A stretch of DNA of 64,000 bases from Chitinophaga polysaccharea. Lineage in GTDB: Bacteria > Bacteroidota > Bacteroidia > Chitinophagales > Chitinophagaceae. Shown here in pieces: positions 44,138-53,584 of this stretch; the stretch's first letter is position 1, and each line of letters begins with the position of its first letter. The stretch spans positions 3,162,001 to 3,226,000 of the forward strand of contig NZ_CABFVU010000001.1 in the NCBI RefSeq assembly GCF_902150045.1, given 5' to 3'. Below the pieces are notes generated by a model. The model was not told where the DNA came from, searched no databases, and saw only the letters and a list, made by a program, of their open reading frames with translations. The position numbers were made by a program, and so were the translations under genes.

Positions 44138-45370
44138 TCAGATCATCCGGTCCACCACTTTCTTTAGGGTGAGGCCCTGCACAATAATAGAGAAGAGCAC
44201 TACAAAGTAACTGGCAGAGAGGATCAGTTCTTTATATGGCGACTCCGGTAACGAAAGTGCCAGCGCCACAGAAATACCCCCGCGCAGTCCGGCCCAAACG
44301 AGGATACCAATGCTTTTGTAGTTCGTTTTCAGCGAGCGTTTTAATACAATAGCCGGGATAGTGATACTCAGCGCCCTTGCAATGAGCACAAATACAGTGG
44401 CCATCAGGCCGGTGAACCAATAATTTTTCAGGAATGGCATGATCACGATCTGCAGCCCTATCATTACAAACAAAATGGTATTCAGCAGTTCATCTATCAG
44501 GCTCCAGATGTTGTGAAAGTAATGCTGTATTTCTTCTGCATTTTTAGTACCCAGGGAGGTGTTGCCCAATATTAAACCGGCTGAAACGGCCGCCAGTGGA
44601 ATAGACACATGTAACATGGCGCCTAGAACGGAAATCACCATTACCATAGATAAAGACACCATAACAATAATATTGAAGTCGTCTACACGTTTCATAGTTC
44701 TGTAGGCAACAATGGCGGAGATAACACCCAGCACAATACCGCCGAATACTTCCTGTGAAAACACAGCAGCTGCATGCGATAGCGACACATGAGTATCGGC
44801 CTGGCCTGCTACTTCTTTAAGGATCACAAATAACAGGATGCCGGTGCCATCATTTAGCAAAGACTCTCCACCAATGATAGTTTCAAGTGCAGGCGGTACT
44901 TTTGATTTTTTTAAGATAGATAATACTGCTACAGGATCTGTGGGTGAAATGAGCGCTCCGAATAACAGGCAATACACCAGCGGCACATCTATATGCAACA
45001 GCTCAGTGGCCCAGTACAGCAGGCATCCGAATATAAAAGTAGAGCCTATTACACCCACAGTGCTCAATACCAGTACGGGATACCGTTGCGCTTTCAGCTT
45101 ATTGAAATCAAAATGCAGGGCGCTGGCAAAAAGCAGGAAACCTAACATCACATCCAGCAGGGTGCCGGTAAAGTCGATGCCATTGGTCACATCCTTGATA
45201 AAAGTAAAAGCATCAGGGAAAATTTTACCTGTCAGTGAAATCAGTAAAGATAACAGGAGCGAAACCACTATCACGCCTATGGTTCCGGGGAGTTTGATGA
45301 ATCGGTTGTTGATGTAGGAAATTAATGCACTAATGGTAACTAAAGCCGTTATCAGCGTAAATGTGTTCAT
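44138..45370 (-). CDS. Na+/H+ antiporter (CPA1/NhaP type)
   Basis: 410 aa with about 12 membrane helices. Core motifs: FLLFASALHFDFNKLK, the unwound SPTDPVAVLSILKKSKVPP (Thr-Asp) and the acidic pair in GGESLLNDGTGILLFVILKE. This is the cation/proton antiporter-1 family, moving Na+ or K+ out against protons to hold pH and salt balance. It lacks the long C-terminal cytosolic domain. The stop touches the copy E palindrome; the start is after a spacer of about 140 bp from the tfoX gene. Confidence 0.9.
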   Translation of the reverse strand: MNTFTLITALVTISALISYINNRFIKLPGTIGVIVVSLLLSLLISLTGKIFPDAFTFIKDVTNGIDFTGTLLDVMLGFLLFASALHFDFNKLKAQRYPVLVLSTVGVIGSTFIFGCLLYWATELLHIDVPLVYCLLFGALISPTDPVAVLSILKKSKVPPALETIIGGESLLNDGTGILLFVILKEVAGQADTHVSLSHAAAVFSQEVFGGIVLGVISAIVAYRTMKRVDDFNIIVMVSLSMVMVISVLGAMLHVSIPLAAVSAGLILGNTSLGTKNAEEIQHYFHNIWSLIDELLNTILFVMIGLQIVIMPFLKNYWFTGLMATVFVLIARALSITIPAIVLKRSLKTNYKSIGILVWAGLRGGISVALALSLPESPYKELILSASYFVVLFSIIVQGLTLKKVVDRMI

Positions 45371-45514
45371 AAGTAATCGAATAATGCCGGTTATAAATCA
45401 GGTTCCTAAAATTGCTACAGTGGTTTTAAAGATAGAAAAAAATGCAGCAAATCAGGGACGGACCGGCATTATCAGGTTATTTTTTCCTGGAAGATTTAGC
45501 ATTTACGTTAAATT

Positions 45515-45820
45515 CTAATGCCATTTTAATCCAGTGCAGTAGTTGTTTTTAGTGTGTAACTCATTTTCATCTACAAAAATATATCCTTTCATTACCCGGT
45601 TGCCATGCACCATTGCTTCCGCACCGGTAGCAGATTCCAGTACCTCTCCGGATTTTTCTGGGTCAATACGGACCATTATTTTATCGGTTTTTACACCCAC
45701 GCACATTTTATCGTTTACCATAAAGCACAGGCCGCCGAACATTTGCTTTTCAATGATGTTATCGGTAGCGGCAGAAAGGATTTCACGTACACGGTCTGCG
45801 AGTAATTCATTATATGCCAT
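45515..45820 (-). CDS. TfoX N-terminal-domain protein
   Basis: 101 aa, TfoX/Sxy N-terminal fold: MAYNELLADRVREILSA, then the signature KQMFGGLCFMVNDKMCVGV and MVRIDPEK. In gamma-proteobacteria TfoX drives competence; in Bacteroidota such single-domain proteins have no known role. No C-terminal helical domain. Lies upstream of and in line with the antiporter gene. Confidence 0.85.
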   Translation of the reverse strand: MAYNELLADRVREILSAATDNIIEKQMFGGLCFMVNDKMCVGVKTDKIMVRIDPEKSGEVLESATGAEAMVHGNRVMKGYIFVDENELHTKNNYCTGLKWH

Positions 45821-45916
45821 TGAAATATTTTTTGGGAGATATTAAAGATACAATTTCCTTCGCTACTGCGGGTATTGTCAGATACTATCTATAATATTGT
45901 GAAGAAATTGCGCACT

Positions 45917-46498
45917 ATGAACTGTATGGATACCTTTTTCCGTTTTCTGCAACACCTGCATCCTATACCGGGCGAGCACTGGCAGTTGTTATCCGGCGGG
46001 TTGTGCGTACAGGAGGTGAAGGAAGGAACGGTGCTGCTTGCACAAGGAAAAATTGCGCGGGAGCTGTTCTTTATCTGTGAAGGTGTTGTGCGACTGGTAA
46101 AACGTACCAATGAAGGGGAAGACATTACCATGTTTTTCCTGAAGGAGAACAGGTGTGCCACGGTGCTCGACAGTTTTTCAAAAAATGTACCGTCGGATTA
46201 CACACTGGAAGCTGCCTGTGATGCCAGGGTGATCGCGTTGCACAGGGAATACCTGTTGCGGCTATACGAAGATATCCCTTACCTGGAAGCGTTAATAAAT
46301 ACTATCACCCAACAGGGGCTGCTGGAAAAGATCCAGACCCGCAATGAATATATGGGGCTGGATGCCTCGCAACGCTACCGTCACTTCCTGCAAAAGGAAC
46401 CGGATATCGTAGCCCGCGTACCATTAAGCGCTATTGCCTCTTTTCTTGGCATTACCCGGCAATCGCTCAGCAGGATCAGGAAGAATGGCCGTTCCTGA
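45917..46498 (+). CDS. Crp/Fnr-family transcriptional regulator
   Basis: About 193 aa: a cyclic-nucleotide-binding-like beta-barrel (QEVKEGTVLLAQGKIARELF, FICEGVVRLVKR) and a C-terminal helix-turn-helix (VPLSAIASFLGITRQSLSRI). The phosphate-binding Arg/Ser of true CRP and the Cys residues of FNR are not present in recognisable form, so the ligand is unknown. The frame reaches TTG 45875, but ATG 45917 or 45926 is more likely. It is followed 71 bp on by the atypical SDR and may control it. Confidence 0.85.
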   Translation: MNCMDTFFRFLQHLHPIPGEHWQLLSGGLCVQEVKEGTVLLAQGKIARELFFICEGVVRLVKRTNEGEDITMFFLKENRCATVLDSFSKNVPSDYTLEAACDARVIALHREYLLRLYEDIPYLEALINTITQQGLLEKIQTRNEYMGLDASQRYRHFLQKEPDIVARVPLSAIASFLGITRQSLSRIRKNGRS

Positions 46499-46569
46499 TA
46501 CTTTTTACCATTTGTTAAATGAGGTCAGCCGCCGGCGTCCGAATTTTGTGTTCATAAAAAATAATATTT

Positions 46570-47295
46570 ATGAATACGGATCTTACAGGAAAAAAAGTAT
46601 TGTTTTTGGGCGGTTCGGCCGGCATTGGATTGGCTACCGCAAAGGCAGCAGCTGCGGAAGGAGCAACGGTGGTGATTGTTTCCAGTAACCAGGAGCGGAT
46701 TAACAAGGCATTGACCACTTTGCCGGCCACCGCCAAAGGCTTCGCCGTGGATCTTGGCAATGAAGCAGCAGTGCGCGATTTCTTTACCACGTCGGGCACT
46801 TTTGATCACCTGGTGTTTACCGCCGGCGGTGCTTTTCCTTTTGGCCAGGTGTCGGATCTTACCAGTACAGATATGCAGGCGGCTTTCGGGTTACGTTTCC
46901 TGGGAGCGTTCAACGCTGTGAAATATGGCAGTAAAAATATACTTCCCGGGGGCTCCATAGGGCTTACCACGGGCATTGCCAGCCTCCGGCCGCAAAAGGG
47001 CTGGGCAGCAGGCGCCTGTATTTGCGGAGCTATGGAAGGCTTTACCCGTGTACTGGCGATGGAACTGGCGCCTATACGTGTAAATGCCGTATCACCGGGT
47101 ATTGTAAAAACCGATCTCTGGGCGGAAATGCCTGCCGCCGACCGTGAAACCATGTATCAGCAGGCGGCAAACATACTCCCGGTGGGCCGTGTAGGCGAAC
47201 CGGAAGATATTGCACAAACCTTTTTATATCTTATGCAGAACGGGTTCAGCACCGGGCAGGTAGTGGTGGCCGACGGTGGCGCGGTATTGGTTTAA
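46570..47295 (+). CDS. SDR-fold protein lacking the catalytic Tyr/Lys
   Basis: 241 aa Rossmann protein with the SDR cofactor loop GGSAGIGLATA (14-24), LVFTAGGAFPFG and the NAVSPG element. The active-site segment reads TTGIASLRPQKGWAAGACIC and then GAMEGF: Ser138 is kept, but the Tyr-x3-Lys pair is missing. Such atypical SDRs may bind NAD(P)H without reduction. Its stop overlaps that of the convergent MFS gene by 3 bases. Usually annotated as an oxidoreductase; activity doubtful. Confidence 0.85.
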   Translation: MNTDLTGKKVLFLGGSAGIGLATAKAAAAEGATVVIVSSNQERINKALTTLPATAKGFAVDLGNEAAVRDFFTTSGTFDHLVFTAGGAFPFGQVSDLTSTDMQAAFGLRFLGAFNAVKYGSKNILPGGSIGLTTGIASLRPQKGWAAGACICGAMEGFTRVLAMELAPIRVNAVSPGIVKTDLWAEMPAADRETMYQQAANILPVGRVGEPEDIAQTFLYLMQNGFSTGQVVVADGGAVLV

Positions 47296-48530
47296 TGCGC
47301 TATGGCAGCAGCGCCTGGCGTTGCTGCTACAGCCATTTTAATATTACGCCGGCATATCAGCAATATGAACAGTGCCAGCAACGATGTGCCGCACATGATA
47401 ATAGCCATCGGCGTTGCCGTGTGGGTATTGTATAAACTCACTACTGTAGAGGCAAGCGCTCCTATTCCCATTTGAGTAGCGCCCATCAGCGAAGAGGCGC
47501 TGCCTGCATTTTTACTGAATGGAGCCAGCGATAATGCGGAGGTATTGGGATTGATAAAGCCCAGGCAGCAGAGGTATATGAACAGTAGTGCGATGATACC
47601 GGGCAACGACAGGAAATTATTCCAGGCGCATATGATAAAAACAAGCCCGGTAATAGTTTGACAAACCAGTGCTACCGGTACTATCTGCTGACTGCTGATC
47701 CGTTTCAACAGCAGGCTGTTCACCTGGCTGGAGCCGATCAATCCTACGGAGAGGCCCGCAAAGATCCACCCATAGGCTTTATCACTGAGCTTATAAATAT
47801 CCATGAATACCTGCGGCGAGGCCGATACATAAGCAAACAGGCCGGAAAAGGAAACGGCGCCAGCAAAAGTATAGGTGTAAAACTGTGGCTCGCTCACCAC
47901 CTGCAGAAAGTTACTGATAATAGGACCAGGCTTTAACGACATCGACGTGTCAGGCTGGAAGCTTTCCGGCAGCCAGAGCACAGTAGCCGTAAGGATCAGC
48001 GCACCCATAATACCCAATACCAGGAACACTGCGTGCCAGGTAAAGGCGCTGGTAACATAACTGCCTGCAGTAGGCGCAATCATGGGAGATGTACCCACCA
48101 CCAGCATCAGCAACGCAAATACTTTTGCATTGTCTTTAACCGGGAAAAGATCGCGCACCATGGCTACAGAAGCCACCGCTGCGGCACAGCTGCCTATGGC
48201 CTGCACAAGGCGTAATACGATCAGCCCGTTCAGTGATGATACGTACATACAACCAATAGAGGAGATCACATACAGCACCAGCCCTATATACAATGGTTTC
48301 TTCCTGCCAAACCGGTCCAGCAGCGGGCCATACAGCAGTTGCCCCGCGGAGATGCCGATGAAAAAACTGGAAAGCGACAGGGCCAGCCTGGTAGGATCTA
48401 CTCCCAGATCCTTTCCTATGGCCGGAAACCCGGGAAGATACATGTCGATGGAAAAAGGCCCTAATGCTGTAAGTGTGCCAAGGATCAGGATTAAAAAGAA
48501 GTATTTCGATTTCGAAAGTTCGCTGGTCAA
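47292..48530 (-). CDS. MFS multidrug exporter (Bcr/CflA type)
   Basis: 412 aa, 12 membrane helices. Drug:H+ antiporter-1 signatures: PFSIDMYLPGFPAIGKDLGV (motif D1), LLYGPLLDRFGRKKPLYIGL (motif A), and the motif C-like MIAPTAGSYV region. It would pump small amphiphilic drugs or metabolites out of the inner membrane. A single gene. Confidence 0.9.
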   Translation of the reverse strand: MTSELSKSKYFFLILILGTLTALGPFSIDMYLPGFPAIGKDLGVDPTRLALSLSSFFIGISAGQLLYGPLLDRFGRKKPLYIGLVLYVISSIGCMYVSSLNGLIVLRLVQAIGSCAAAVASVAMVRDLFPVKDNAKVFALLMLVVGTSPMIAPTAGSYVTSAFTWHAVFLVLGIMGALILTATVLWLPESFQPDTSMSLKPGPIISNFLQVVSEPQFYTYTFAGAVSFSGLFAYVSASPQVFMDIYKLSDKAYGWIFAGLSVGLIGSSQVNSLLLKRISSQQIVPVALVCQTITGLVFIICAWNNFLSLPGIIALLFIYLCCLGFINPNTSALSLAPFSKNAGSASSLMGATQMGIGALASTVVSLYNTHTATPMAIIMCGTSLLALFILLICRRNIKMAVAATPGAAAIAH

Positions 48531-48632
48531 AATAATATATCGTTTAAAAAACTCTCCGCAAAAGTAAGAAGAATTATCGCCCTTAGCCTGATGTGTATGT
48601 TATCTTCTCCTGATTTTACAGGGAGGCGACAA

Positions 48633-51485
48633 CTACTCCCCGGTAATATTCGTGAGGAAATCATACAATCCTGTTTCACCGGGGATACAGAGTTTTTTGC
48701 GAAGGCGGTACCGGCTGGTTTCTACGCCTCTTACGGAAATGCCCATGGATTGCGCTATCTCCTTTGTAGTAAGATTAATACGCAGGTAAGCACAGAGCTT
48801 AAGATCCGTAGTGGTGAGATCCGGATAGCGTTTCTTCAGCGTGCGCAGGAAATTGTTGTGTACTTCATCAAAATGCTGTGCAAATTGTGCCCAGTCTTCT
48901 TCATTATTTTCTGCTTCTTCAAATAACCGCATTACTTTTTTGAAAGAAGGAAGCATTTCGGGGTCATTGGTTTTCTTTACGCTTTGTATCAGCTCTTCCC
49001 GGATATTGGAAATCAGTTTGCCTTTCTGCACCAGGTGCATGGCAGCGGTGGCCAGCTCTTTATTTTTATGTTGTACATCTGATTCCAGTTTTTCATTGCG
49101 CAGCTGGATCAGTTGTTTTTCATTTCTCTCCAGTTCCAGCTGATGCTGGAAAATAAGATGCTGCTGTTCCTGCTGATGTATATCTTTCTGCGCAGCAAAC
49201 TTTTTTTGCTGGCGCCGGTAAAGATACCAGATCATGCCTGCCAGTAACAGCAGGTAAACTGCTCTGGCGGCATAGGTTTGATACCAGGCAGGTAAAATGG
49301 TAAAAGAATAGCTGGCAGCCGCCGAAATATTGCCCAGGTTATCCTTTGCCTTTACAGAGAAGGTATAGTCGCCATAAGGAAGATTGGTATATTCTTTTTC
49401 TGTTTTCACCGTCCAATCACCAGGCTGTTTATCAAACCCTGCCAGTTGATAGCTGTAAGTAATATGATTGCCCTGTTCCGCAGGCGGAGCGGTGTATTCA
49501 AAATGGAAGCTGTTAAATGCGTTGGGCAATACCACCGGTTGCAGCGGCTCTGTGGTTTGATAGCCTCCATACAGGAGCGTATCTTTGCGGCTGCTGGCTT
49601 TTACCTGGCCAAGCAGCACCGACAGCCCGGCATTATGACGGGAGTATTTTTTATAATTGAGATGATAAATGCCTTTATCTCCGCCAAAAAAAATATTCTC
49701 TTCATTAAACGGGTAAATGAATTCGAAGCCGCTTACTATTTTTCCTGCCAGCTCAGGAAACCAGGTAAGGGTTTGTTGCTTGGGATTTAATACACCGGGC
49801 TTTTTATCCGCCACCAGCCAGATGTTGCCGCTGCTGTCTTCCGAAAGATATTGCACAGGTATATTTTTCAGCGGTGTAAATATTCCCTGGGCCGGGATAA
49901 ATTGCCCGCTGCTTTCCTCAAATTCATAAATGCCTTTCATAGTAGCGGCTACGATCTGTTGCCGGATACGGAAAACATAGTTATTGTTGGTGGCGGGAAG
50001 CCCGTCCTTTTGGGTGAACAGCCGGTAATCCACGGCGGTATCGTTCTTCAGGGTAAACCGGTAAACCCCGCGGTAAGGGTGCGACGACCAGATGTGTTGC
50101 TGCCCGTCGGCCGCCAGGAAACGTAGCGATTCATAGAGGCCGGCCAGGTGCCGGGTAACGCTCACCCGGGAATTATTATAGCGGATCAGGGCCAGGCCAT
50201 TGTAACATCCGGTAATTATTTTGCCTGAAAGCGGCAGGTATGCCCAGCAGCCCAGGTCTTTCAGCAATGGGGTGGCCTGGTTGCCGCTGATCTCAAAGGT
50301 ACCTTCCTGGTGAGCCATGAGCAGGTGGGAGCCAATCGTAGTGAGGTTCCATACCTGTCCGCGGGTATTGGCTACCGGCTGGAAGTTGCCTTTTGAATAG
50401 CTGAGATCCGTTACGGCATCCAGCGGAGTGCTGTACAACCCGTCGGACGTACCGATGTAAAGCTGCCGGTTAAATACTTTTGCGGCATAGGTAGTAAGGG
50501 AGTTATGTTTGGCCGGCAATATCTGTTTAATAGCAGTGTTGTACCGCAGCTGGTCGATGCCATTGTCCAGTGCCAGCCATATATTATGGCGGGGATCGGC
50601 AAACAGCCTGAGCACATTATTATTCTGCAGGCCTTCATCCATGCTGAATTGCTGGATCACTTTGCCGTTGTTGGCATTGATCATAAAACAACCTTTGGAG
50701 AAAGTGCCTACAGCCAGTTGCCCGTTGCCCAGCGGGATGGCGCAATAGATCCTGCTGCTCCTGAAAATGGCATCCGCTTCTGTTGGCAGGGGGATCAGCT
50801 GCCGGTTAACAATGCGGAAAAGGCCGTCTTTCAGTGTGGCTACCAGCAGCGTGTCATTTTTTTCTTCCAGGAAAGCAGTGATCAATATATGTTTGGGATT
50901 GGCGCAAACGGGTTGCCAGCGGCCGTTTACCAGTTCCAGTAAGCCTTGCTGCAAATCCTGTGCATATACACCCCCGGCGGTGCTGCCCATTATTTTCCAT
51001 TCGGTGGGGGCATTGTATACCTGCATCCGCCGGTTACGCCATTCAAATATTTTATTATTGCTTTTGAAGTAAACGCCGTTGTTATAAAGTGCAATGTTCC
51101 AGATGTCCGCAAATTCTGTTTGTCCTGCGGAAATATATTTTTTGAGAGAAGTATATTCCAGGACACCGTTCCTGTTGGGCAGGTAATACCCGAAATCATC
51201 CTGCGCGCCTACATAGATCTTCCCGTCGGGCGCCACCTTCACAGCCCGCAAGCGGGTATTGTTGGGAACAGGATAGCCCTTCCAGTAGTTGCCGTTGAAT
51301 GTAAGCAACCCTTCATTGTTGGCGAAATACAGGATACCCCTCGTGTCTGCATCGATGTCCCAGGTTTGGCCATTTCCCTGGTATTGGGCTTTGCTGAAAT
51401 TCACTACAGCGGGTAGTCCGATCGTATTCTGGGCTGATAATATTTTTCCGTGGAATAAAAGGGCCAGCAACAACAAATGCTTCAT
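48633..51485 (-). CDS. Membrane-spanning propeller sensor with LuxR-type HTH
   Basis: 950 aa one-component regulator. Signal peptide MKHLLLLALLFHGKILSAQ; propeller repeats (GILYFANNEGLLTFNGNYWK, KIYVGAQDDFGYY, QLYIGTSDGLYSTP); triple-Tyr domain ending NLPYGDYTFSVKAKDNLGN; one membrane helix near residue 745 (YLLLLAGMIWYLYRRQQ); a long coiled coil (QEQQHLIFQHQLELERNEKQ); then a helix-turn-helix (DLTTTDLKLCAYLRINLTTK...GISVRGVETSRYRL). No kinase domain, so ligand binding outside would be passed directly to DNA-bound domains. It diverges from the GH5/GH16 pair, which it may control. Confidence 0.9.
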   Translation of the reverse strand: MKHLLLLALLFHGKILSAQNTIGLPAVVNFSKAQYQGNGQTWDIDADTRGILYFANNEGLLTFNGNYWKGYPVPNNTRLRAVKVAPDGKIYVGAQDDFGYYLPNRNGVLEYTSLKKYISAGQTEFADIWNIALYNNGVYFKSNNKIFEWRNRRMQVYNAPTEWKIMGSTAGGVYAQDLQQGLLELVNGRWQPVCANPKHILITAFLEEKNDTLLVATLKDGLFRIVNRQLIPLPTEADAIFRSSRIYCAIPLGNGQLAVGTFSKGCFMINANNGKVIQQFSMDEGLQNNNVLRLFADPRHNIWLALDNGIDQLRYNTAIKQILPAKHNSLTTYAAKVFNRQLYIGTSDGLYSTPLDAVTDLSYSKGNFQPVANTRGQVWNLTTIGSHLLMAHQEGTFEISGNQATPLLKDLGCWAYLPLSGKIITGCYNGLALIRYNNSRVSVTRHLAGLYESLRFLAADGQQHIWSSHPYRGVYRFTLKNDTAVDYRLFTQKDGLPATNNNYVFRIRQQIVAATMKGIYEFEESSGQFIPAQGIFTPLKNIPVQYLSEDSSGNIWLVADKKPGVLNPKQQTLTWFPELAGKIVSGFEFIYPFNEENIFFGGDKGIYHLNYKKYSRHNAGLSVLLGQVKASSRKDTLLYGGYQTTEPLQPVVLPNAFNSFHFEYTAPPAEQGNHITYSYQLAGFDKQPGDWTVKTEKEYTNLPYGDYTFSVKAKDNLGNISAAASYSFTILPAWYQTYAARAVYLLLLAGMIWYLYRRQQKKFAAQKDIHQQEQQHLIFQHQLELERNEKQLIQLRNEKLESDVQHKNKELATAAMHLVQKGKLISNIREELIQSVKKTNDPEMLPSFKKVMRLFEEAENNEEDWAQFAQHFDEVHNNFLRTLKKRYPDLTTTDLKLCAYLRINLTTKEIAQSMGISVRGVETSRYRLRKKLCIPGETGLYDFLTNITGE

Positions 51486-51667
51486 TTAAAAGCGTTTTGC
51501 TAAATGTAAAAATTTTTTGCTGATGTAGGTAAGAAGTAATGAAGATAGATTAACAATCAATATTTTAATGTTGGTTGAAGTAGAAATGACGTAGTCCCGG
51601 AAATGAATTTTACCGGTTAAATACAGATCTTGGCTATCCTTATTTTTCTTTTTAAAGACGTATATAC

Positions 51668-53407
51668 ATGCCATCATTGCCAAAATTCCACGTTATAGCA
51701 TTCAGTTTATTATCTGCCGTTATGCTCCGGGCCAACGGGCAGGGCTATCTGAAAACACGCGGACCTCTTATTGTAAACGAAAAAAACGAAAAGGTGATCC
51801 TCCGGGGAATGGGGCTAGGCGGCTGGATGCTGCAGGAGGGATACATGTTCCGTCTCGGTAATATCGGCCAGCAATACAGGATACGCGAAAAGATCCGGGA
51901 GCTGATAGGACCGGAAAGAACACAGGCATTTTATGACGCATGGCTTGGCAGTCATACCACCAGGAAGGATATTGATTCCATGGCCGCCTGGGGATTTAAT
52001 TCCGTGCGACTGCCCATGCACTTCAATCTGTATACCTTGCCGGTAGACGAAGAGCCGGTACCTGGACAAAACACCTGGCTGGAGAAAGGGTTTGCACTTA
52101 CTGATTCCCTGTTGAACTGGTGCAAGGCCAATCATATGTACCTGATCCTTGATCTGCACGCCGCACCCGGAGGCCAGGGGAACGATCTGCCTATTTCCGA
52201 CAGGCACCCTGAAAAACCATCTCTCTGGGAAAGCGAAGCTAACAGGAATAAAACTATTGCCTTATGGCGCAAGCTGGCAGCGCGTTACGCCAATGAGCCC
52301 TGGATAGGTGGCTATGATATCATTAATGAGCCCAACTGGGGATTTGAAGACTCGGAAGATAAAAAAGGGACAAAGGAAACAAAGAATATTCTCCTGAAAC
52401 AACTTATGAAAGATATCACCAAAGCTATCAGGGAAGTGGATCAGCAACATATTATCATTATTGAAGGCAATGGTTTCGGGAATAATTACCAGGGTATTTT
52501 ACCTGCCTGGGACAGTAACATGGTGATCAGTTTTCACAAATATGGCAACTTCACACAGGTATCTTCCATCCGGAGTTTCCTGGATTTGAGGGAGAAATAT
52601 AATATCCCGTTATGGCTGGGGGAATCAGGGGAAAATTCCAATAACTGGTTTACCAATACCATCGCCATGGTGGAAAGCAATAATATTGGCTGGGCATGGT
52701 GGCAGCTGAAAAAGATGGGCATCAATAACCCCCTGGAAATAAAGCTTACACCGGGGTATCAGGCCATCCTTGACTACTGGAATGGCAAAGGACCGGCGCC
52801 TTCTGCCGATGAAGTTTACCGGGCGCTGATGGAATTTGTAAATAATACCCGGCTGGAAAATAATATTTATCATAAAGATGTGACAGATGCCATGTTCCGG
52901 CAGGTGAGCTCGGGTAAAGCAATTCCCTTTAAAGAACATATCATAAAAGACAGGGCCGTGATCAGGGCAGTGGACTATGACCTGGGCAGGAACCAGTTTG
53001 CCTATAACGACCTGGATACTGCCAGTTATCATTATACGCCCGGTGTAAATACGCAGGGAAACCGCGGCTATGCCTACCGCAATGATGGCGTGGATATCAG
53101 AAAGGATAGTAATGAGTTTGTAGTGTTTCACATTGAAAACGGCGAATGGCTGCAATATACCGCGTGGGTGGCATCTGCCGGGAACTATACGCTTACTGTA
53201 AAAATAAAGACAGAGGCAGATAGTACGTCTGCAAAGTTTAATGTCAGCAGCAACGGGAAGGCACTCGCCACAAATGTGGAAGTGCCGTCTTCCGGCGCTG
53301 GGGTGATCCTTAAAAATATCCGTTTCCCTCAGGGGGAGAACCGTATCCGTATCACATTTGTGAAGGGAGGAGCTGTATTCAGTGAAATGATCTTTGAACG
53401 GAAGTAG
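51668..53407 (+). CDS. GH5 endo-glucanase with C-terminal CBM6-like domain
   Basis: 579 aa. Signal peptide (FHVIAFSLLSAVMLRANGQG). GH5 barrel with acid/base Glu221 in GGYDIINEPNWGF and nucleophile Glu319 in PLWLGESGENSN; LDLHAAPGGQ is typical of GH5 exo-beta-1,3- and related glucanases. Residues about 425-579 form a CBM6-like beta-sandwich (VIRAVDYDLGRNQFAYND... GEWLQYTAWVASAGNYTLTV). Secreted or periplasmic; likely cleaves a beta-glucan together with the GH16 downstream. Confidence 0.9.
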   Translation: MPSLPKFHVIAFSLLSAVMLRANGQGYLKTRGPLIVNEKNEKVILRGMGLGGWMLQEGYMFRLGNIGQQYRIREKIRELIGPERTQAFYDAWLGSHTTRKDIDSMAAWGFNSVRLPMHFNLYTLPVDEEPVPGQNTWLEKGFALTDSLLNWCKANHMYLILDLHAAPGGQGNDLPISDRHPEKPSLWESEANRNKTIALWRKLAARYANEPWIGGYDIINEPNWGFEDSEDKKGTKETKNILLKQLMKDITKAIREVDQQHIIIIEGNGFGNNYQGILPAWDSNMVISFHKYGNFTQVSSIRSFLDLREKYNIPLWLGESGENSNNWFTNTIAMVESNNIGWAWWQLKKMGINNPLEIKLTPGYQAILDYWNGKGPAPSADEVYRALMEFVNNTRLENNIYHKDVTDAMFRQVSSGKAIPFKEHIIKDRAVIRAVDYDLGRNQFAYNDLDTASYHYTPGVNTQGNRGYAYRNDGVDIRKDSNEFVVFHIENGEWLQYTAWVASAGNYTLTVKIKTEADSTSAKFNVSSNGKALATNVEVPSSGAGVILKNIRFPQGENRIRITFVKGGAVFSEMIFERK

Positions 53408-53584
53408 CATCAATTGCTTTACCCGGAGCAGAAAGGGTAAGGTAAATCACCACGAAGTATATTTGACGTAGCCCTGAATTTTGTTAGCCCGGTTACAAAC
53501 AGCATATTTACTCCATAAGATAAAATCAGTTCCACGTTGATCCATTAGCCTTATTTGTTCACCTTTTTATTAATTGTAAATTCC

